A stretch of 64,000 nucleotides of DNA from contig PQWQ01000016.1 of assembly GCA_002943765.1 (NCBI GenBank), positions 558,001 to 622,000 on the forward strand, in the 5' to 3' direction. This document shows positions 27,201 to 38,176 of the stretch, in pieces. The DNA is from Psoroptes ovis (taxonomy: Eukaryota; Arthropoda; Arachnida; Sarcoptiformes; Psoroptidae). A program made the position numbers and the translations under genes. Position 1 is the first letter of the stretch; every line of letters begins with the position of its first letter. The notes below the pieces were generated by a model. The model had not been told where the DNA came from. It searched no databases and was given only the letters and a program-made list of their open reading frames with translations.

Positions 27201-27422
27201 CCGGCACAAATAACATGTCTTGTTGATCGATTAAAAGAAGTTGCAGCAACATATGCATATACGGTTGATGTTGTAAGGCGTTTGGTTAGCCATTCAGATG
27301 ATAATGATGGTGATCATCGTATACATTTAACTAATCCATATATTAATCTATTGGTTAGCCATGCAACTGGTTTATCGACTAGTCTCAATACATTGATGCG
27401 TACATTGCGTACAATGAATTGA
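8155..27422 (+). CDS. FRMPD4: FRMPD4/Preso-like WW-PDZ-FERM scaffold protein
   Basis: Reconstructed exons are 8155-9281, 20227-20592, 20701-20967, 21039-21471, 21575-22048, 22566-24054, 24125-24631 and 24697-27422. All join in phase at GT-AG sites to give about 2,462 residues. From exon 2 on, the order is a WW domain (near 477-511; motif PYGWE, second Trp replaced by Tyr), a PDZ domain (near 522-600; GFGF carboxylate loop) and a FERM domain. FERM F1 begins VLKVFLENGQTKTFRYDG; F2 and F3 lie in exon 6. A long Gln/Asn/His-rich region follows, then a C-terminal helical block from about 2337. This domain order is that of vertebrate FRMPD4 (Preso), a postsynaptic scaffold. A low-complexity insert of roughly 100 residues interrupts F1 in exon 5. 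The first exon is linked only by phase and a good GTAAGT donor, so the true start is uncertain; the rest is secure. Confidence 0.9.
9628..9707. mobile_element. MITE-like palindrome, copy 9
   Basis: Element of 80 bp from TTGGGTTGTCCAATAAG to CTTATGGGACAACCTAA with TA at 9626-9627 and 9708-9709. Confidence 0.86.
11008..11087. mobile_element. MITE-like palindrome, copy 10
   Basis: Left end TTAGACTGTCCGGAAAGTTC preceded by TA; right arm AACTTTTCGGACAACCATCA, whose terminal bases have drifted. The centre resembles copies 4 and 8 rather than the more common interior. Confidence 0.78.
13409..13488. mobile_element. MITE-like palindrome, copy 11 (divergent family)
   Basis: Same size (80 bp), same terminal TTAGGT and same TA flanks as the others, but the arms read TCAGAGGAAAAGTTCTGTCG instead of TTGTCCGAAAAGTTCTTGCC. 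The arms match each other over about 31 bp with few mismatches, making this one of the best preserved hairpins. It is probably a related but distinct family. Confidence 0.82.
14413..14495. mobile_element. MITE-like palindrome, copy 12
   Basis: Element of 83 bp from TTTAGATTGTCCCATAAG to CTTATTTGACAACCTAAA, flanked by TA on both sides (14411-14412, 14496-14497). Confidence 0.85.
15037..15114. mobile_element. MITE-like palindrome, copy 13
   Basis: Left arm TTGTTGTCCGAAAAGTTTTC, right arm GAACTTATTGGACAACCTAA; 78 bp with TA on both sides. Arms are again of different subtype. Confidence 0.82.
15926..16006. mobile_element. MITE-like palindrome, copy 14
   Basis: Both arms are of the CCCATAAG subtype. 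Element of 81 bp from TTAAATTGTCCCATAAG to CTTATGGGACAGTTTAA with TA at both flanks. Each arm matches its partner, including the shared TTAAA/TTTAA terminal change. Confidence 0.87.
17363..17447. mobile_element. MITE-like palindrome, copy 15
   Basis: Element of 85 bp from TTTAGGTTGTCCGAAAAG to CTTTTCGGACAACCTTAA with TA on both sides. This is the last copy in the window on its 3' side. Confidence 0.86.
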
Positions 27423-28260
27423 ATTTTGAAAATTTCAATATCCGTTTTATTCAAATATTCAACATATTGACATATTAAATAAATATTTATTTATTTATTT
27501 CACATCATTTTTTTTCTATTCAAATATATATATTTCGGACAAATTTTTATGGCAAAAATTATTTCTTGAAAATTTAAAAAAATTTACATTTAAATTGAAT
27601 ATCAAACAAATATATATATCAGTTATATATAAAAAAATAAATATTATAAATATCTATAAATAAATAAATATATATTCTTGGTGGTTTTTAAAAAAATTTA
27701 TTAATTATTATAAGGCTATAGCCTTCGGAAATTTTTTCGAGAAAAAAAAATCGAAAAAAAATCCAAGACTATATAATTGATTAATTTTGAGAATGATTGT
27801 TTTTAATTATTCAAAAAAAATTTATTTTAAAAAATAAAAATATCAAAAAAATAATAAAATAAAATAATCACGGTTTTTTTGTGGGTTTTTGCATCAATAA
27901 TGATAAATTCAATTTGTTTGATTCATTTATTATTATTTTCAAGCGACTTTGATAAATATTAAATTATACAAATGCTTCAGTCATCAAATGGTTATATGGT
28001 GTTCGTGTGTTTGTGTGTGCGTACAAATACAATTTTTGATGGGCTTCAATTTCGTTTGAATTGAAAATAATAATAATAAACAATCTCTCTTTGTAGTTCT
28101 ACTTTTGTGTTTCTCTCTCTTTTTTTACTCTCCTTTTGATTACTTTGATTGATGTTCAAATTTTAATTAATTATTGTTGTTGTTTTTAGTTGACAATCAC
28201 ATTCTTATTTCATATTGTTTTTCATCTCAAATTAGCTAGTTTTGAATAACTGAATTGATT
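27423..28260. other. Convergent 3' intergenic region
   Basis: It lies between two converging genes. A poly(A) signal for the FRMPD4-like gene is at 27478-27483 (AATAAA). It contains a perfect 14-bp palindrome AAGGCTATAGCCTT (27712-27725) followed by a CGGAAATTTTTTCGA-type stretch similar to the tandem repeat at 42314. No gene seen. Confidence 0.65.
27478..27483 (+). terminator. Poly(A) signal of the FRMPD4-like gene
   Basis: AATAAA lies 55 bases after the stop codon in an AT-rich tract. Confidence 0.55.
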
Positions 28261-29233
28261 TTAATGGAAATCCAAACCCAATGAATGCATATCTGGCATA
28301 TGCATTGGCATTGGCAATGGCATTGGCATCGGCATTGGCATTGGCATCGGTGGAGGACATGGCATTTTCATCGGCATCGGCATTGGCATTGGCATCGGCA
28401 TCGGGTATGGTTGTGGTACTTTTACTGGCATGGGCATCGGCATTGGCATTGGCATAGGGATACCTGTTTTAAGTGGTGAAGCGCCCAATGACAACATGAC
28501 TGGCAATTTCAATTTAAGTTTGTTGGCATATCGTAATTCTTTGGTACTGGCACCGGTACCGGCACTGACTGATCGTGCTTCTCGTTTGAGTGCTTGAGCA
28601 TCGGCTGGTTGTGATTCGACTGGTTGAGCTTGTTCAACATTTTCGTTTCTTAATAAACCAAGGAGTGAGCCGAGTCCTCCTGCAGCTGCAGCTACAGCAG
28701 CACCTGGACCTGGAACCGGGGTCGGAATTGGTGTTGGGATTGGAGTTGGAACTGGAGCTGGCAATGGAACTTTGATTGGAAGAGGAGTTGCTTGCGGCAA
28801 TGGCAATGGCAACGGGATTGGGATTTTAAGTGGGAGTGGGACGGCTACTGGTACAAAATCTGGTACTGGTACTGGAATTCGGAGTGGAGCTGGGATCGGG
28901 AGAACTCGTGGAGTTGGCAATGGAATTCTCAATGGCAATGGCAATGGGAAAGCGACTGGAGCTGGTACTGGTAATCTCAACGGCAATGGCAATGGAACCG
29001 GGGTAATAATTGGTTTAGGCAATGGAAGTCGGATTGGGAATGGAAGCGGTAATGGATTGAAAGTTGGTTGTGGAAGTGGGACCGGGTATCTTTTATCTAT
29101 TTCGAAGAAAAAAAAATCATTGATAATTAATTGGCTGATTATTTCTATTAACAAACCAAAGAGGTAAACCATTACCTGGAGAAGCAAAGGCCATTGAGGC
29201 CATCAATGCCAACATTAAAAATTTGGAAAACAT
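28261..29233 (-). CDS. Secreted Pro-Leu/Pro-Met repeat protein, paralogue A
   Basis: Two exons on the minus strand, 29233-29176 and 29096-28261, join in phase (G|AT) to give about 297 residues. Exon 1 is a clean signal peptide (starts MFSKFLMLALMASMAFASP). After it come a DKR dibasic site, about 100 residues of Pro-(Leu/Ile/Val) alternation, a short Gly/Ala stretch (GGLGSLLG) and a second Lys-Arg site (ALKREAR). A basic segment with KLKLKLPVM follows, then a tail of Met-Pro dipeptides interspersed with single Val, Pro and His residues. The same order recurs in the gene at 34087-35668. I do not recognise the family. Secretion and proprotein processing are inferred from the signal peptide and dibasic sites; cuticular, salivary or silk-like roles are only possibilities. 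Confidence 0.82.
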
Positions 29234-29920
29234 TTTTGGATTGTATGTTTGTTTGATCGATTTTGATCTATCAACGAAATTGATGAAACAAAAAATGAAG
29301 AATACAAATGATTTGGAAAATCAATACGATAATCGATCATATTTATATGAAACACACCAAAAAAAAAAAAAAAAAAAAAAAAAAATGTTTTCACCCAGAA
29401 AAGCCAATAGACACATATATTTATCAAATAATAATATTTCAAATTATATTATTATTCATTCACATAACAAATGAATTCAGTGTAAAAAATTTCAATTTAA
29501 AAAAACAGAATAATTAAATTTCAATGGGAAAAACAACAGCAAGCAACAACAACAAATATTTTTCCCCTCGATTAATCGAATAATAACCACAACACAATAT
29601 AAATCACATTCAAAATTTGAAATTTTCAAAATTTCCAAAATGAAAATCGTGTATTTTAGTGTTGAATTCAAATTAAAAAAAAATTTTTTGGAGAAAAATA
29701 AAAAAAATAAATAAATAAATAAATAAATATTCCATACATTTCAATTATCGAAATTGAAATTAAAATAATTGATTATATTAATTTAATTATATATTCCAAA
29801 ACAGAAATATCGAAATGAAATTTTCAATGAAATTTGTGCTCATAATTCAAAAAAAAAAAAAAAAAAATGTAAAAATCAAAGAAATTTGAAATTGGAAAAT
29901 GATTCAATTATGACATTCGT
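29234..29920. other. Intergenic region between two minus-strand genes
   Basis: This is the upstream region of the Pro-repeat gene A and the 3' flank of the FN3 receptor gene. It holds a poly(A) run of about 25 bases near 29360 and a TATA-like ATATAAAT (minus strand, about 29341-29348), 110 bases upstream of the gene A start. No gene seen. Confidence 0.55.
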
Positions 29921-32373
29921 TCAGATTGGACGATATGGATTATCATTTTGTTCATCATTATAATCATTGGTATTGGCATTTGGAGATGTTGTAGATGATA
30001 ACAAGACCTTTGTTGATGGATCATTATTATTATTATTATTATTATTTGATCTATTTAATCGATCAGATCTATTATTATTGCTATTAACATAATTATGATT
30101 CATCATATTTGAATGATTTAATCGTTGATATAGATTATTATCATCTTCTCCATCATCATCATCGGCATCATCAATAGAGGCTATAGTTGGAATAGCTTCT
30201 GCAGATGTTGTGGTTGTTGTTGTCATTTCATTCGATGTACGTTGTCGTATTTCATATGGATTATTACGCATACGATTTTGTTGATTACTTAATACTTTTA
30301 AACTTGTTGGCCGTTGATGATGATGTCGTGATGATGAATGACAATGTAAATAATTACGATAATAAGAGGCTAAAAATATAATGATTAATATTAAGATGGC
30401 TATACCGATTATCAGTGATATAATCATTGTAAATGTTGATTGTTCTGGCGTATCATTTGTATCATTAAATCGATCATTATCATCATCATTATACATTGAT
30501 CTTGGATCGGGTAATCTTGAGTGAACAATTATTGGATCAGAAAATATATCGGACAATTCATTTGCAGTGGTGATTGATGATGATGATGGGGTTGTCGTTG
30601 TTGTTGTAGTTGTGGTCGTTGTCGTTGTTGTTGTTGTGGTTGTTGTAGTTATTGTAGTTGGCAGTGTAATACTATGAGCTTGACATATTCTTTGCCAATC
30701 ATGATCGGTTTTATTCATCACTATTTCTTCACTATCATTCCATTCGGTACCGTTTATTGATCGTACACTAATATGTATTTCGGAATTAATTTCTTTTTCA
30801 TTAAATTGAAATGTAGTTATATGATCATCATCATCATCATTGAATTCATTCAATGTTCGTTGATTTTTTTGACAATAATCATCATCACTATCCAATGGTT
30901 TGATGCAAATATTATATGTATAATTGATATTCTTAGCACCATGCGAATCAAAAGTTAATTTCATTAGATTTTCAATTTTTCCTTCGAATGTATGACGACA
31001 ATAGAAATAAATTTTAAACGATGGTTTTGGTGGCTTAATCCATTTTCCAGTTTGAAATTGTAGCTGGTGTTTACTGAATGGCCCAATGAAATTATTATTA
31101 CGTACAGCTATCGATACATTATATATCTTATTCGGTTCAAATATATCCAATACAATCGAAGATGTGTTGTGTTCAATCAAATGATCAATGATTGAATTAT
31201 TGTGTATGAAACGCAATATATAACCTTTAAAATATTGAATTAATAATAATTGATTAGTACTAATTGTACAAAGAATACAAGTTTCAAACCTTTGAATGTT
31301 CCAAAAACATGTTCGATTGGCATTATTTCCCAATCAAAACGTACCGAATCACCATCAATGACTGTAACATTTAAATTTTGTGGCCATGAAATTGGAATCG
31401 ATTCAGGTGAATTGGCTGGAAATTTTTGAGGTGCATCATATGATTCTCCATATAGATTTCGTGATTGAACATTTACAAACCATTCAAAATTTGGATCCAA
31501 TATTTTATCGATAGTTATTTGAGAATTATTTGTATAATAGGGGCCAATAGGAATTGATGAATTTTCATTGAATAAAGTAATTTTATAACCAATATCAGGT
31601 CCACCATATTCATAATGATTTAATGGTTGCCAAACGATTGTTAATTTAGAAAAATTATCCCGATATGCTGATAATATTATTGGATTTCGAAGCGGTACAT
31701 CACCTTTTGTACGACATGATTTTATTGTTGAATTATTACTTTCTATTTGAATATTTCGTTTTTTATTCATCCATACTGCTTGTATTTTAAATGAATATCT
31801 ACATGATGGATATAGTTTTGGTATGATTAAATTTTCTTTCCGTATTAAATCGAAAAATTCCAATTTTTCCCATATTGGTTTCTTATGTACATGATAACTT
31901 TGATCAAAATCATCATCATCATCATAATCATCATCATTATTATCATAACGTTTATAAACATTATAATAAATTATATTATCATTATCATCGTTATTATTAT
32001 TATTATCATTATTATCTTCGCTACCGATCCATTGTGGACGATCAAATTGCCATTCAATATTTGCAACATGTTGTCTACAATTTAATTTTGTAATCAACGG
32101 TGTTGGTAATACAATTTCGGATGTTGTTATACTTTTGGTTTCATCTGGATTTAACATTGATATAATTGATGATGATGATGATGATTGTTGATTGATTGAT
32201 AATCTATTATTATTATTATCGCCATTTTTACCATTATTATTATTATTATAATCAAATTCAACATTACGAACATTGATCGTATGTGTTTCGATTGATTGAA
32301 TAATTACGATCATAAATATTAATGAAGAAAAAGGCCAGTGAAATGATTTATTCAAATGATTTGTCATTTTCAT
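29921..32373 (-). CDS. FN3-domain single-pass membrane receptor
   Basis: Two exons, 32373-31290 and 31224-29921, join in phase 1 (AAAG|GT) to give about 795 residues. An N-terminal hydrophobic stretch is a signal peptide. The ectodomain shows fibronectin type III features: a cysteine-bearing N-terminal module (LNCRQHVANIEWQFD), a clear FN3 (LTIVWQPLNHYEYGGPDIGY), another starting PQNLNVTVIDGDSVRFDWE that crosses the intron, and a further cysteine-bearing module. A Thr-rich stalk, one membrane helix (about 625-647, ISLIIGIAILILIIIFLAS) and a cytoplasmic tail with an NPYEI motif follow. Many N-glycosylation sequons are present. The pattern recalls invertebrate type I cytokine receptors or neural adhesion receptors. 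I cannot assign an orthologue. Confidence 0.84.
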
Positions 32374-34086
32374 TTCTTAATATTTTCTTCTCAATATATT
32401 TAAACAAACACTTGGTAATGGTCAAATCATAGAAAATATGATGAGAAATATTGGAGAAAATTGATAAGAAAACTAAACAATAGTCATTACAATTTTGTTT
32501 TCGATTTGAAAATTGATGGTTGAATTTTTCAATGTAAAATTATATCAAAAAATCATATCAAAAAATATCGAAACCAATCACATACAAAATGAATGAATGA
32601 ATGAATGAATGAAATCTAAAATAAATTGAAATTGAAATTTAGATTGAAAAATGGATGAAATGGATGAAATCTAAAATTGAATTAAACGACGACGACGACA
32701 AATTTTACAAAACAAACAAACAAACAAACAAATGGTAAAATATAAAATATTTACCAAAACTTATACATCACATACCATACCATACATACACATAGAGATT
32801 AGGTGTGTCTAATGCTGATAACTTTGGCTTAATTTTACCTCAATTACAATCTGGTTGAATATGTCGATTGTGGTTGCTTAATAATCTATAATCTTGATCT
32901 ATTATTTTGACTCATTCATTCATTCATTCATAGATTTAGAATAGATGTTTATTGTGACATTTTCTATTGAACCAAAAAAAAAAAAACTTTGATCAAAGTA
33001 AAACCATATCGTTTGGCTTGCTATGGTTACAATCAGTAGTATTACACAAACCATTACGATTGATTCAATTCAAAAAATTCAATTTAGATATTTGCGTTTT
33101 TGTATTGTTTATGATTATTAAATGAATGATAAAGAAACCAAAAAAAATAAAAATTTCAATTCTTTCAATATTTATTTATAAATGATCTATTGTTTTGCGT
33201 CTATGTGCCTGTTGTGTCGATTGATAATCAATAATTGATATCAATCGCTGCCGATAAGCCACACATTGAGTCATTAATGTAACATTTGCCATTTGACATT
33301 TTGTTTTTCGATTATTTGGGCTCCTTTGAATCATTGTTTTTTCTGTGGTTTATCTAATTGATTTGGGCAATTTGATTTTTTGCCATTTAATTTTTCAATG
33401 TAAAACCACACACACAAACACACATAGTCATACATGTTTAAACTATGAGTTGCCATAGATTTTTTTTAGTTTTCTTTTATATTTTTTGAAAAAAAACTTT
33501 GAAAAAGGGCAAATATTTACTTTGTGTGTGTGTATTATTGATTAATTGTTTGATTTTATTTATTTTTGAAAAAAAAATAAAAATTTCTGATAATAATTAT
33601 AAATGCCACACAAATCGTTTTCAAATAATTCAAACATATGTTTTAAGCATTGTTCAATCAAAGGCTATTGTAAGTAATTGTTCGATTAATAATGATTTGA
33701 TTTGAGAACGAAACCGATTTTCCCGTGCGACCACAAAAGTCGATTGATTTTTTTCGATTGATTTTTTGATTGAATTTATGAGAGATGCGATCAATTCGAA
33801 TCAAATCATTTCTAATCAAAATTCTAAATGATTTTTATTACAAATTAAAATAAATTATAAAATTTTCAACGTTTTATGGATATACAAATTTGAATTTAAG
33901 AAAATTTCTTAACTTTATTTATTCAATTGTCAATAATTTTATGAATAATTCAAGAAATTTTTTTTTTGATTTCGATTGATCGATATTCATATTTTGATCA
34001 TTTGTTGTCATTTGCTTTTGTTTTTTTTTTAAATTGTTTTTGATGTCGGCTAATCCCATTCATTCATATATCCCAAATTGTTTTGT
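32374..34086. other. Intergenic region, no gene seen
   Basis: It contains the upstream region of the FN3 receptor gene (minus strand), short ATGA and CAAA microsatellites, and AT-rich unique sequence. Nothing coding is supportable. Confidence 0.6.
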
Positions 34087-35668
34087 TTAATGATATCTAG
34101 CAGGTAATGGCAACGGCAACGGCATCGGCAATGGCAAATGTGCCGGCATTGGTAAAGCCAATGGTGCAACTGGTACTGGTACTGGTAATGGAACCGGTTT
34201 CATCACTGGTAACATTGCTAATTTTAATTTTTTATGATGTCGAAACATTGGTTCAAATTTATCATTATTTTCCAATACTGATTCAGTTTCTCGTTTTGTG
34301 ATTGGAACTATTTTTTTGATAATTTGAAATTCATTAATTAATGTTTATGTTTTTTTCCTTTTAAGTTTTAATATTTACCTTCTGCTTCATCTGGTTTGGT
34401 CATCGGTTCATCATTGGCTTCTGATGATTCATCCAATGATTTTGTATTTTTGGCTAATATTTTGATAGAAAAAGATTAATTGATTTAATCAAACAATTGA
34501 ATCGATTTTTACCTGTATATTTAGATGATGATTCGAAATTTTGATTTGAGTATGATTGACCAGACAATGATTTTGACATTGGATCATAATATGATTTGAA
34601 ATCTTTACGAAGTCCGGTAGCTGCTCCCAATGTTCCTCCTATTGCGCTTCCTACTCCTTTACCAGCAGTTGCACCTAATCCAGCTCCAGTAGCTGCTCCC
34701 AAACCAGCTCCAGCTGCTGCACCTAAAGGCGCACCTGCTGCTGCTCCTAAACCAGCTCCGGCAGCACCACCTAAACCAGCTCCTGCAGCACCACCTAAAC
34801 CAGAACCTAATAAGTTACCGAGAATAGCGCCTAACGGACCTCCAGTAATAAGGCCTAAACCTGTGCCCAATGCTCCACCAATACCTGAACCAGCTGCTGA
34901 TCCAGCCAATGCACCTAAAGGTGCACCTGCTGCTGCTCCTAGACCAGCTCCGGCAAGAGCTCCAACTGGTGTTCCTACTGCAGCTCCTAATGGTGCTCCT
35001 AATGCTGCTCCTATCGGCTTACCTATAGCTCCTCCAAGACCAGCTCCGATAGCTGTGCCTAAACTTGGTTCTACGGCTAAACCTAAAGGATCGGCAACTG
35101 CGCCTAAAGCTAATTCAGATCCTAATGAGCCAAGACCACCGAGAGGCAATGGCAAAGGTAATGGCAAATGGAGTGGCAATGGAAGTGGAACTGGTAAAAT
35201 TTTCGGGAACGGTAAAGGAACTCTTATTGGCAATGGTACTGGAATCGGGATTGTTTGCGGTACCGGTATACGTAATGGAATAACTTGTGGAACCAATATT
35301 GGTTTGATGACTGATCCTCTAATTGGCAATGAAAGTGTAAGTGGTGCTCTTAATGCTAATTGCAAGAAACGTCTTTTGTCGCTTGGTTCATCTTCGGGAT
35401 TGAGAGAAAAAAAAATCAAATTAAAAATCGATTAATTAAAATTAATATAAAAACAATACAATCAATGTTTGTTGTTGTTGTTTGTACCTAAATTAAGACC
35501 TCTTTTGGAAATTGCCGATGTTAATGATGATTCTTGATTCGATACATCGATCGGTGATACTGATTCGGCTGCTTCAGCCGCAGCTGTTGCTAAATCTTTT
35601 TGATAATTAAAACCATTAATCGCAACAAATGTACATGCGATAATGGTCAATTGAAATACTCGAAACAT
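34087..35668 (-). CDS. Secreted Pro-Leu / Gly-Ala repeat protein, paralogue B
   Basis: Four exons, 35668-35488, 35391-34513, 34453-34379 and 34307-34087, all joined in phase 1, give about 451 residues. Exon 1 encodes a signal peptide (starts MFRVFQLTIIACTFVAING) and a Lys-Arg site (ISKRG). Exon 2 starts with DEPSDKRR, then Pro-(Leu/Ile/Val) repeats, GGLGSLG, and roughly 150 residues of glycine-zipper-like repeats such as GAGLGAAAGAPLGA. Exon 3 is a short acidic linker. Exon 4 has another Lys-Arg (ITKRE), a basic HHKKLKLAMLPVM segment and a terminal Pro-Leu-Pro-Met tail. The KLKLxLPVM block, the DKR site after a G|AT splice junction and the repeat types match gene A at 28261-29233, so the two are paralogues. 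The Gly/Ala block is unique to B. Function is unknown. Confidence 0.82.
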
Positions 35669-35787
35669 TTTCAAATATGGATTATTATTATTTTTATTAT
35701 TTTTTTTTCTCGAACAATTTGAAAAATTGAGAAAAAAAATTGAATTAATATTTGAGATTCTTTGAATTATTATTATATGAACTTGTA

Positions 35788-35795
35788 TTTATATA
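35788..35795 (-). promoter_or_regulatory. TATA box of Pro-repeat gene B
   Basis: TATATAAA on the minus strand lies 120 bases upstream of the start codon, implying a transcription start near 35765 and a leader of about 100 bases. Confidence 0.5.
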
Positions 35796-36708
35796 TGCCA
35801 TCGATATTTCGAATCGATATTCAATCAATTCGTACAAAAAATAAAAATAAAAAATGAAAAATAATTCAAATTTCCAATCCATAACCAAATTAATTAGCCA
35901 ACGATTCAAATCAAATTCGTGTATGTGTTTGTAAATCACGTTCAAATTTGATTTTTTATTTAATTAATTAATTTAAATAAATAATGATTGATCCTCCACA
36001 ATTATTATTCATTGATTAATTAAATGATACATTTCAAAATTGAATTTTTTTTTCGTTTGTTAACACTTTTTTTCCAAATCAATTTATCCATCGATTCGAC
36101 AATCAATCGACAATAGAAAATCAAGGATTAATCAGGCTACAAATGATTGTATGATCACTGCACTCAGCCCACATAATAAATATTTGAATATTAATGTCAA
36201 TTAAATGTTTTAATTAGACTGATTAAAATATTGACACAATGAAACATAGCGATTAATCCCTGTTCTTAGATTGTCATTGTAATCATACATAGATCTTTGT
36301 TTTTAAATAAATTTTCAATAATAATTATCAAAAGAGATTATATTGTAATTATTAAAAACCATTATGATTATTGCCGAAATATATTAATCCTGTTCAAGTA
36401 TATTTATTAATGTATCTAGCCGTCATTATTTTGATGTTATTTACATTTATATTCACAAGTGGTTTATTTTTGTGGCAATAATACAAATTGTAATTGCTGT
36501 AAGCGATTACTTTTGGCAAATTTTCGCTCGATTAGTCATTTGTTTGATTTATTGATATATTTATTGAAATCATTTGACAAATACTAATATGAGTGTATTA
36601 TGTTTGAATGATAGGCAAATGTCAAAATGACCAATGATTCACACATTTGAATTAAATCAAACGTGTTTCATGCTATGAACTTGAAAATTTTCTAAATTTT
36701 CTATTTGA
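35796..36708. other. Divergent intergenic region, no gene seen
   Basis: It separates the minus-strand Pro-repeat gene B from the plus-strand Gag-like pair and would contain both promoters. Only AT-rich sequence is visible. Confidence 0.55.
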
Positions 36709-36715
36709 TATAAAA
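36709..36715 (+). promoter_or_regulatory. TATA box of first Gag-like gene
   Basis: TATAAAA lies 51 bases before the ATG at 36760. A TCATTTG initiator-like sequence sits at 36729-36735, a little closer to the TATA box than usual. Confidence 0.5.
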
Positions 36716-36759
36716 TGCTTTGTTTTTCTCATTTGTTTTATTAATCTAAAAAATTCAAA

Positions 36760-37368
36760 ATGGAAAAACTTCAACCATTTACTGGCCATTCGTTGAAATA
36801 TCCACGCTTTAGATCGTTTATTATTAATTTCATCATAAACAATCGTACTAGCAATGATAATCCATTGCAGAAATTGATGAACATTATTAATTTATTGCCA
36901 CCAATGGATTCATTTATATTTGATCGTCTTGGTTATTTCAATGATAATTATGCTCATAATAATAATCGAAATCGAAAACCAATGAATATCAATTGGAATC
37001 GAGTAATAAAAATTATGGATGAATATTATGGTAACGAAATGCGATTTATGGTTGAAATAAATGATTTAATTGATCGTTTACCGTTTCTAACTACATGGCC
37101 ACCCTTACATCACATACGTTTGCATTTGAAAGTGGCACAAATTATAAATAATTTTAAAAATAGTAATTGGATTAAAAATAAATGTATAATTAAATTATTG
37201 ATAAAATTCTTATCTAAAAAATTAGCCGAACTACATCAACAACTCATTGTTTTTAATGATGAACCATCGATTGAAGCATATGAACGATATCTATTTTATT
37301 TGCAATCATTGCAGTTAGAAGAACGATTATTTGATAATCTACCATTTCCATTTTCACATGCTCGATAA
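36760..37368 (+). CDS. Gag-like single-exon gene 1 (BEL/Pao-type, candidate domesticated)
   Basis: An uninterrupted 202-residue frame. The start FTGHSLKYPRFRSFI, then a segment ending INLLPP, then IMDEYYGNE, then DLIDRLPFL, follow the order of conserved blocks in the BEL/Pao retroelement Gag-like domain (Pfam DUF1759 type). That family has a Phe-x-Gly-x-x-x-x-(Trp/Tyr)-Pro start, helices, a Tyr-Gly and a Leu-Pro motif. No zinc knuckle, protease, reverse transcriptase or LTR is found nearby. It is about one third identical, by eye, to the next gene at 38177 and lies in the same orientation. A TATA box upstream and AATAAA downstream suggest an expressed host gene rather than a relic. The Gag assignment is inferred from motif order only. 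Confidence 0.7.
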   Translation: MEKLQPFTGHSLKYPRFRSFIINFIINNRTSNDNPLQKLMNIINLLPPMDSFIFDRLGYFNDNYAHNNNRNRKPMNINWNRVIKIMDEYYGNEMRFMVEINDLIDRLPFLTTWPPLHHIRLHLKVAQIINNFKNSNWIKNKCIIKLLIKFLSKKLAELHQQLIVFNDEPSIEAYERYLFYLQSLQLEERLFDNLPFPFSHAR

Positions 37369-38098
37369 TTAAGACTTATATTTGATTTTAAAACCTTATT
37401 TGAAAATTTCTTTTTTCTTTCTCATTGAATGACTCCCATCATTATGATTGATTTAAATATGATTATTTTGTATAAAATAAATAATTTTTGATTTGCAAAT
37501 CGATTACCATTGTTTTTTTTCAAATGTTCAATGTATAGAGTCTATACTATAGACTATGAGCTATGATTTTTTAAGAAAATATCATAAATATGTAATTGAA
37601 CGAAACGAATTTATCAATTAAAACAATAATAATAATGTTTTATCTTGCTTTTCGATCAATTTTAAAACAAAAACAAAAAAAAAATCAACAACAACTAAAG
37701 CTCTAAAAATGAACTATTTCAATGTTCTAAATTCAGAATTTTCTAAAATATAAATTAAATTAATATTCGAAAATATGAAAAACCGATTTATGACAAATTT
37801 ACACAAATTTTTCAAATTTCGCGGACTTTTATTGTACGACTTCATAAATGAGTAGGCAACAACTGCTATTTCTGATGGCATTTGACATTTGAATCATGCT
37901 GATTTGTCATCGAAACTGGCGCTAAAATATTTTTGCCTACATATATGGCGCCAACTTGCTGAGTTACTGGCATAAACAGCTTGCTGAGTTGAAAAATCAG
38001 CCAAATATTCAGTTTTTTCAAAAATTAATGCGCAGTTTTGATAAATATGAACCTGAGAATTTTTTTCTAAATTTTGACAATTTTTACTTTTATTGAAA
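37369..38098. other. Spacer between the two Gag-like genes
   Basis: It carries the AATAAA signal of the first gene (37476-37481) and AT-rich sequence. A GC-richer block at 37900-37990 contains GGCGC twice and a short direct repeat around CTTGCTGAGTT. No gene seen. Confidence 0.6.
37476..37481 (+). terminator. Poly(A) signal of Gag-like gene 1
   Basis: AATAAA lies about 110 bases after the stop codon. Confidence 0.55.
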
Positions 38099-38132
38099 TA
38101 TAAAAGGAGCAAATATTTAAAACAATTCATTT
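38099..38132 (+). promoter_or_regulatory. TATA box plus initiator of Gag-like gene 2
   Basis: TATAAAAG is at 38099-38106, and TCATTT, a perfect match to the arthropod initiator consensus TCAKTY, is at 38127-38132. Its A is exactly 30 bases downstream of the first T of the TATA box. This predicts transcription from 38129 and a 48-base leader before the ATG at 38177. Confidence 0.7.
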
Positions 38133-38176
38133 CATTTCAAATTGAATTTGTGATCAAAGAAGAAAAAAAATAAAAA

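Noticed and set aside
28772..29167. Plus-strand Gly/Asn/Thr-rich frame opposite Pro-repeat gene A
   Set aside because: Antisense of the Pro-Leu repeats; no signal peptide or splice logic.
34513..35391. Spidroin (silk) identity for the Gly/Ala-rich block
   Set aside because: Gly-Ala richness is shared, but the repeat period, the Pro-Leu flanks and the lack of recognisable spidroin terminal domains do not support it.
34596..35435. Plus-strand Ala-Pro-rich frame opposite Pro-repeat gene B
   Set aside because: It is the antisense of GCT/CCT-type repeats. The minus strand has a signal peptide, consistent splice phases and a paralogue, so it is the real gene.
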